Shown piece by piece: positions 60,170 to 64,000 of a stretch of DNA of 64,000 bases (the first letter of the stretch is position 1; each line of letters opens with the position of its first letter). The position numbers were made by a program, and so were the translations under genes. The stretch is taken from positions 1,302,001-1,366,000 of the forward strand of contig NZ_JAXCLX010000001.1 of assembly GCF_034044635.1 (NCBI RefSeq), written 5' to 3'. The stretch comes from Dongia rigui. GTDB lineage: Bacteria > Pseudomonadota > Alphaproteobacteria > Dongiales > Dongiaceae. Under the pieces are notes generated by a model. The model searched no databases, was not told where the DNA came from, and saw nothing but the letters and a program-made list of their open reading frames with translations.

Positions 60170-62761
60170 ATGACCGACATTCTTCCCGGCGGCGAAGAAG
60201 CAGCGGTTGCCGCCGTGGCGACGCGGCAAACGCAGCACAGCGACGAGGCCCAGGAGGTGAGCCGCCTGGAACTCCACTATTTCGAGGACGTGCTGCCGGT
60301 CGAGATCGCGCGCATCAACCAGCGGCGCAAACGCACCGACGAAGAACGGCGAAAGCGCGAGAAACCGGCACGGGGCGATGTCTCCCCGCGCGGGCCGGAG
60401 GATGACGGAACCGGGCCGGGGCCGGTCTCGCCCTTCACGCGCGGGCATTATGATCCCGACAATATCCGCCGCGGCGGCGACCCCATCGACCCGGAGCGTC
60501 CCGACCGCAACAAGATGCGCCCCAGGCCGCGCCCCAATGACATGATCGGCCTAGCGCTTTCGGGCGGCGGCATCCGCTCGGCCGCGGTGTGCCTGGGCGG
60601 GCTGCAGGCCCTCAACCGGCGCCACCAGCTGGAGGCCATCGATTATCTCTCGACCGTGTCGGGCGGCGGCTATATCGGCGCCAGCCTCAGTGCAGCGATG
60701 ACCCGCAGCGCCGGCGGGGCCGCGGCACCTTTCCCCTTCGGCGAGGACATCGCCGACAATGCCGTGATTGGGCACTTGCGCAATTATTCGAACTATCTGC
60801 TGCCGCGTGGGCGCAAGGCGATCGTCAATTATGCCGAGGCGGCGGCGGTCATCCTGCGCGGGCTGCTGGCCAATGTGGTGCAGGTCGTCACCCTCATGCT
60901 CATCCTGGCGCTGATCACCGTTTTTGCCTATCCCACTTTCTTCGCCCTCTATGACGGCAGTTTCGTGACACAGCTGGTCGATGCCGCGACCGCGTTCATC
61001 CACGCCCATGCCGGCATCGTCTTCCGCTCACTCACCGACATCGTCGGCCGGCATCCTTTCGCTTTGACGCTCTGGGCCATCGCGATTCTCGGCGCATGGC
61101 TGGTGATTTGGGCGGCCTTGCGCACCTATCACCAGCTCGACCGCCTCACCAGCGACACGTCGGGCCATTGCCTGAAGGTCGCACGCCTTCTCATCATCGC
61201 CATCCTGATCCTGGCCTTGCTCGATCTGCAGCCCCTGGCGATCGCGACGCTGATCAAGCATCTGCAAAGCGATGAAGGTGTGGCGCTCCTGCCCTGGCTG
61301 CAAAGCCTGGTGCCGATTCTGACCGCCTTCAGCGGCGCGGTGTCGGCCGCCAGCAGCGCTCTTGCCCATTTCCTCAAGAAGAGCGAGCGTTCGAGCAATT
61401 GGTCGACCATCGCCCTGCGCATCGCGACGCAATTCCTGCTGCTGCTGGCAGCGCTCGCCTTGCCGCTGGCGATCTGGTTCCTCTATCTCTATCTGGTGGC
61501 GGTGCTGCTGGTGCCGGTGGCGACGGTGGGCACCACGGACATCACCCTCTTCGGGTACAAGATGAGCATTGCCTGCCTTTATGCGCTGGCGCTGGTGCCG
61601 CTGGTGATCTTCTTCTTCTGGCTGAAGCCCAACAATTATTCGCTCCACCGCCTCTATCGCGACCGTCTGAGCAAGGCCTTCATTTTCGGCTACCAGACAG
61701 GCGCGCTGGAGCCGGTGGCGCGGGACGAGTTGAAGCTTTCGGCGCTGCGCCACTGCGACGGGCCCTATCATATCGTCAACACGGCGATGAATGTGCAGGG
61801 CTCGGCCGAGGCCAACAGGCGCGGGCGCGACGCGGATTTCTTCATGTTCTCGCCCGATTTCATCGGCAGCGACCTCACCCTCTATGGCCGCACGCAGAGC
61901 AGCCTTGCAGGCACCGCCGATATGGAGCGGGTCGACAAGCGCCTCAATTTGGCCACCGCCATGGCGATCTCAGGGGCCGCCGTCTCGGCCAATATGGGGT
62001 CGAACACGATCCGGCCATTGTCGCCGACCCTGGCGTTGCTCAACATCCGCCTTGGCTATTGGCTCAAAAATCCGCGCCATGTCGCGCGCAGCCGGCAGGC
62101 GGCGCAGCGCACGCGCAACCCCTTGCGCTGGGTGTTCGACAAGTTCTATCTGATGGTCGAGATGCTCAACCTTCTCGATGAGACCAGCCGCTATGTCTAT
62201 CTCTCAGACGGCGGACACATCGAGAATCTCGGCGTCTATGAACTCTTGAAGCGCGGCTGCCGCACCATCGTCGTGTTCGACGCCGAATCCGATCCCAGCA
62301 TGTCTTTCGGCTCGCTCCTCAAGATGGAGCGTTATGCGCGCATCGACCTTGGCGTGCGCATCAGCCTGCCCTGGGAGCAGATCGCGCGGTCGATGGCGAC
62401 GCGCGACGCGCAGGATCTCTGCCGCAAAGGGCCGCATTGCGCTGTGGGGCGCATCACCTATGAGAACGGCGTCAACGGTGTCATCATCTATTTCAAATCC
62501 TCGATCACCGGCGACGAGAAGGATTACGTGCTCGATTACCGCAAACGCTTCCCGGCCTTTCCGCATGAAACGACCGGCGACCAGTTCTTCAGCGAAGAAC
62601 AGTTCGAGGCCTACCGGGCGCTCGGCTACCATATGGTGGACGGCTTCTTCTCCGGTGCCGACAAGATCGCTTTTTCGCGCGATGCCAATGGAGGCTTCAG
62701 CGATGCGGATATCGCTAACCTGCGCCACGATCTCGCTTATGAGATAGCGCAACACCCCTGA
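60170..62761 (+). CDS. Patatin-like phospholipase with a membrane domain between its catalytic residues
   Basis: 863 residues from the ATG at 60170 (AGGG upstream). The oxyanion loop is SGGGIRSA (131-138); the likely nucleophile is S164 (STVSGGGY); the dyad aspartate is D680 in LSDGGHIENLG. Between them lie about six helices (about 231-260, 296-317, 337-353, 416-446, 463-485 clear), so the lipase domain is split by a membrane unit of some 250 residues. A charged, disordered N-terminal region (1-120) has an Arg/Glu-rich stretch. Likely hydrolyses lipid acyl esters at the inner membrane. The LysE gene follows after 17 bases. Confidence 0.87.
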   Translation: MTDILPGGEEAAVAAVATRQTQHSDEAQEVSRLELHYFEDVLPVEIARINQRRKRTDEERRKREKPARGDVSPRGPEDDGTGPGPVSPFTRGHYDPDNIRRGGDPIDPERPDRNKMRPRPRPNDMIGLALSGGGIRSAAVCLGGLQALNRRHQLEAIDYLSTVSGGGYIGASLSAAMTRSAGGAAAPFPFGEDIADNAVIGHLRNYSNYLLPRGRKAIVNYAEAAAVILRGLLANVVQVVTLMLILALITVFAYPTFFALYDGSFVTQLVDAATAFIHAHAGIVFRSLTDIVGRHPFALTLWAIAILGAWLVIWAALRTYHQLDRLTSDTSGHCLKVARLLIIAILILALLDLQPLAIATLIKHLQSDEGVALLPWLQSLVPILTAFSGAVSAASSALAHFLKKSERSSNWSTIALRIATQFLLLLAALALPLAIWFLYLYLVAVLLVPVATVGTTDITLFGYKMSIACLYALALVPLVIFFFWLKPNNYSLHRLYRDRLSKAFIFGYQTGALEPVARDELKLSALRHCDGPYHIVNTAMNVQGSAEANRRGRDADFFMFSPDFIGSDLTLYGRTQSSLAGTADMERVDKRLNLATAMAISGAAVSANMGSNTIRPLSPTLALLNIRLGYWLKNPRHVARSRQAAQRTRNPLRWVFDKFYLMVEMLNLLDETSRYVYLSDGGHIENLGVYELLKRGCRTIVVFDAESDPSMSFGSLLKMERYARIDLGVRISLPWEQIARSMATRDAQDLCRKGPHCAVGRITYENGVNGVIIYFKSSITGDEKDYVLDYRKRFPAFPHETTGDQFFSEEQFEAYRALGYHMVDGFFSGADKIAFSRDANGGFSDADIANLRHDLAYEIAQHP

Positions 62762-62778
62762 CGAGGTAGCGGAGCCCC

Positions 62779-63390
62779 ATGACGATCGAATTCCTGCTGA
62801 CATCTCTCATCATCGTCGCCTCGCCCGGCACGGGCGTTATCTACACGCTGGCAGCGGGTCTTTCGCGCGGGCGCAAGGCGAGTGTCGTGGCGGCCTTCGG
62901 CTGCACGCTCGGCATCGTGCCGCATCTCGCGGCCGCGATCCTGGGCCTCGCCGCCCTCCTCCACACCAGCGCCCTCGCCTTCAATACCGTGAAGTATCTG
63001 GGTGTCGCCTATCTCCTCTACATGGCGTGGATGACTTGGCGCGAGCGCGGGGCCCTATCGCTCACGCGCGAGATCGGCGCGCGCTCCGCGCTGCAGGTAA
63101 CCGTCGAGGCGGTGCTGATCAACATCCTCAACCCCAAGCTCTCGATCTTCTTCTTCGCCTTCCTGCCGCAATTCATTAAGGCAGATACGGCGCATCCCAT
63201 GGGTGAGATGCTGGAGCTCTCCGGCATCTTCATGGCGATGACCTTCGTGGTCTTCGCGCTCTATGGCATCGCCGCGGCGGCGGCGCGGCAGCACATCCTC
63301 TCCCGCCCGCGCGTCATCGCCTGGATGCGCCGGACGTTCGCCGCCGCCTTCGTGGCCTTGGGGGCAAAGCTCGCCTTGGCCGACAGATAG
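62779..63390 (+). CDS. LysE/RhtB-family amino-acid exporter
   Basis: 203 residues, six helices. Start LLTSLIIVASPGTGVIYTLAAGLSRGRK is the family signature (PGP/PGT loop), and LLYMAWMTWRERGALS, INILNPKLSIFFFAFLPQFI are the others. Exports amino acids or their derivatives such as homoserine lactone-like compounds; substrate unknown. It follows the patatin gene by 17 bases. Confidence 0.92.
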   Translation: MTIEFLLTSLIIVASPGTGVIYTLAAGLSRGRKASVVAAFGCTLGIVPHLAAAILGLAALLHTSALAFNTVKYLGVAYLLYMAWMTWRERGALSLTREIGARSALQVTVEAVLINILNPKLSIFFFAFLPQFIKADTAHPMGEMLELSGIFMAMTFVVFALYGIAAAAARQHILSRPRVIAWMRRTFAAAFVALGAKLALADR

Positions 63391-63483
63391 GCGCAGGGGC
63401 GCAAGGGAACATAACGCCGCGCGTCCTGTTGCTGCCCTGCTCCTTATCCATTTGGCTGAGGGCCTGGACCCGGAGAAACCCTT

Positions 63484-63765
63484 ATGAATCAGAAAACCTG
63501 GCTGCGCCTCGGCTTTGATGCGATGACGCTCGCTGTCGAGGCACAGACGGTGATCGCCCTGCGGCTGATGAAAATCGCACTGGGTGACCAGGCGGCGCTG
63601 GCGGAATCGCAGCTGATGGTGCGCGAGAAAATGGAAGCGCTCAGCGCCCTCCAGACCCGTGCCCTCACCGGCTGGATGGGTCTCAGCCCGCAACTCACCC
63701 CCCGCGCCACCGTCGCCCATGTCAGGCGCAAAGTGCGGGCGAACCAGAAGCGCCTCAGCCGCTAA
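63484..63765 (+). CDS. Small helical protein of unknown function
   Basis: 93 residues. N-terminal amphipathic helix (LRLGFDAMTLAVEAQTVIALRLMKIA) and second helix (ALAESQLMVREKMEALSALQ), basic C-terminus (VRRKVRANQKRLSR). Resembles a small phasin-type or polyhydroxyalkanoate-granule-linked protein in pattern only; no firm family. Good ribosome site (GGAG) before the ATG. Confidence 0.65.
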   Translation: MNQKTWLRLGFDAMTLAVEAQTVIALRLMKIALGDQAALAESQLMVREKMEALSALQTRALTGWMGLSPQLTPRATVAHVRRKVRANQKRLSR

Positions 63766-63777
63766 GCTGCCGCCCCA

Positions 63778-64000
63778 TCAATCCACCACAAACAGCCGCG
63801 CGCCCGTTGGCGTTGAAGAACGGTGGGGCTCGGCCTGATCAGCGACCTGGTAGCTCATGCCGGGCTTCAGGGTGTAGGTGCGGCCGCCCTTGAGCTGGGT
63901 CAGAAGCTCACCCGACAGGCAGAAGAGGATATGGCCCTTCTCGCACCAATGGTCGGCAAGATAGCCCGGCGAATAGTCGACCAGACGGACCCGGATGTCA
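63778..64000 (-). CDS. DHCW-motif cupin-fold protein, C-terminal part (cut by window edge)
   Basis: The last 74 codons of a leftward gene. The reading is RVRLVDYSPGYLADHWCEKG, then HILFCLSGELLTQLKGG and MSYQVADQAEPHRSSTPTGA, ending RLFVVD. The DHWC stretch matches the DHCW-motif cupin group; the pattern G-x5-H-x-F... is the cupin strand pair. The metal ligands and the enzyme role cannot be told. Convergent with the small gene before it, 12 bases apart. Confidence 0.8.
   Translation of the reverse strand, partial: DIRVRLVDYSPGYLADHWCEKGHILFCLSGELLTQLKGGRTYTLKPGMSYQVADQAEPHRSSTPTGARLFVVD

Overview
This is GC-rich DNA from an alphaproteobacterium. The order rimP-nusA-ylxR-infB, the many TRAP/Tct/Pot-type importers, the PepSY-linked PhoP/PhoQ-type pair and the intergenic palindromes of GTCATCCCCGGG type fit a free-living, nutritionally versatile member of the Rhodospirillales; the order-level placement is inference from gene content. 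The ends of the window cut infB (left) and a cupin gene (right). I see no rRNA, tRNA, CRISPR array, prophage or transposase.

Layout. 0-3.5 kb: leftward rimP-nusA-ylxR-infB operon, with its own promoter and a leader carrying two overlapping terminator hairpins. 3.5-7.7 kb: PepSY protein, OmpR-type regulator and PhoQ-like kinase (leftward), divergent from a second PepSY protein and an ATP-grasp protein. 7.7-13.1 kb: racemase/oxidoreductase pair, a lipoprotein and a complete tctCBA importer. 13.1-14.5 kb: long gene-poor stretch with a tiny secreted-peptide gene, repeats and a hairpin-dense segment that could be an RNA. 14.5-24.5 kb: mutS, a lipoprotein, a Pot-type ABC importer with a LuxR-type regulator, and a zinc alcohol dehydrogenase. 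24.8-38 kb: malic enzyme, acetyltransferase, membrane protein, chemoreceptor, HTH regulator, HNH nuclease, esterase, pirin/PAS pair, SLC13 transporter and regulators. 38-44 kb: an ABC membrane domain without ATPase, a LysR gene with a damaged 5' end, a CoA-transferase/acyl-CoA dehydrogenase pair and a semialdehyde dehydrogenase. 44-48.2 kb: a signalling island (receiver, molybdopterin-fold periplasmic protein, hybrid kinase, LuxR-type receiver). 48.3-54.6 kb: M19 peptidase, entericidin, LysR-controlled YcaC-XapX-amidohydrolase operon, DUF1275 protein. 54.5-64 kb: a short threonyl-tRNA synthetase behind what looks like a threonine-codon attenuator, a PAS kinase, a TetR operon with a clear operator, a membrane patatin, a LysE exporter, a small protein and a cupin.

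Two dispersed repeat families occupy most intergenic gaps: paired GTCAT...ATGAC palindromes (9 pairs plus one single) and C-rich/G-rich pairs (three plus one single). A third, 26-bp element sits in the loop of one member of each family.

The best candidates for new biology are the leader of the short threonyl-tRNA synthetase (55.80-55.93 kb), the rimP leader (3.29-3.41 kb), the hairpin-rich segment at 14.05-14.27 kb, the nested 26-bp repeat, and the patatin enzyme whose catalytic dyad is split by a membrane domain.
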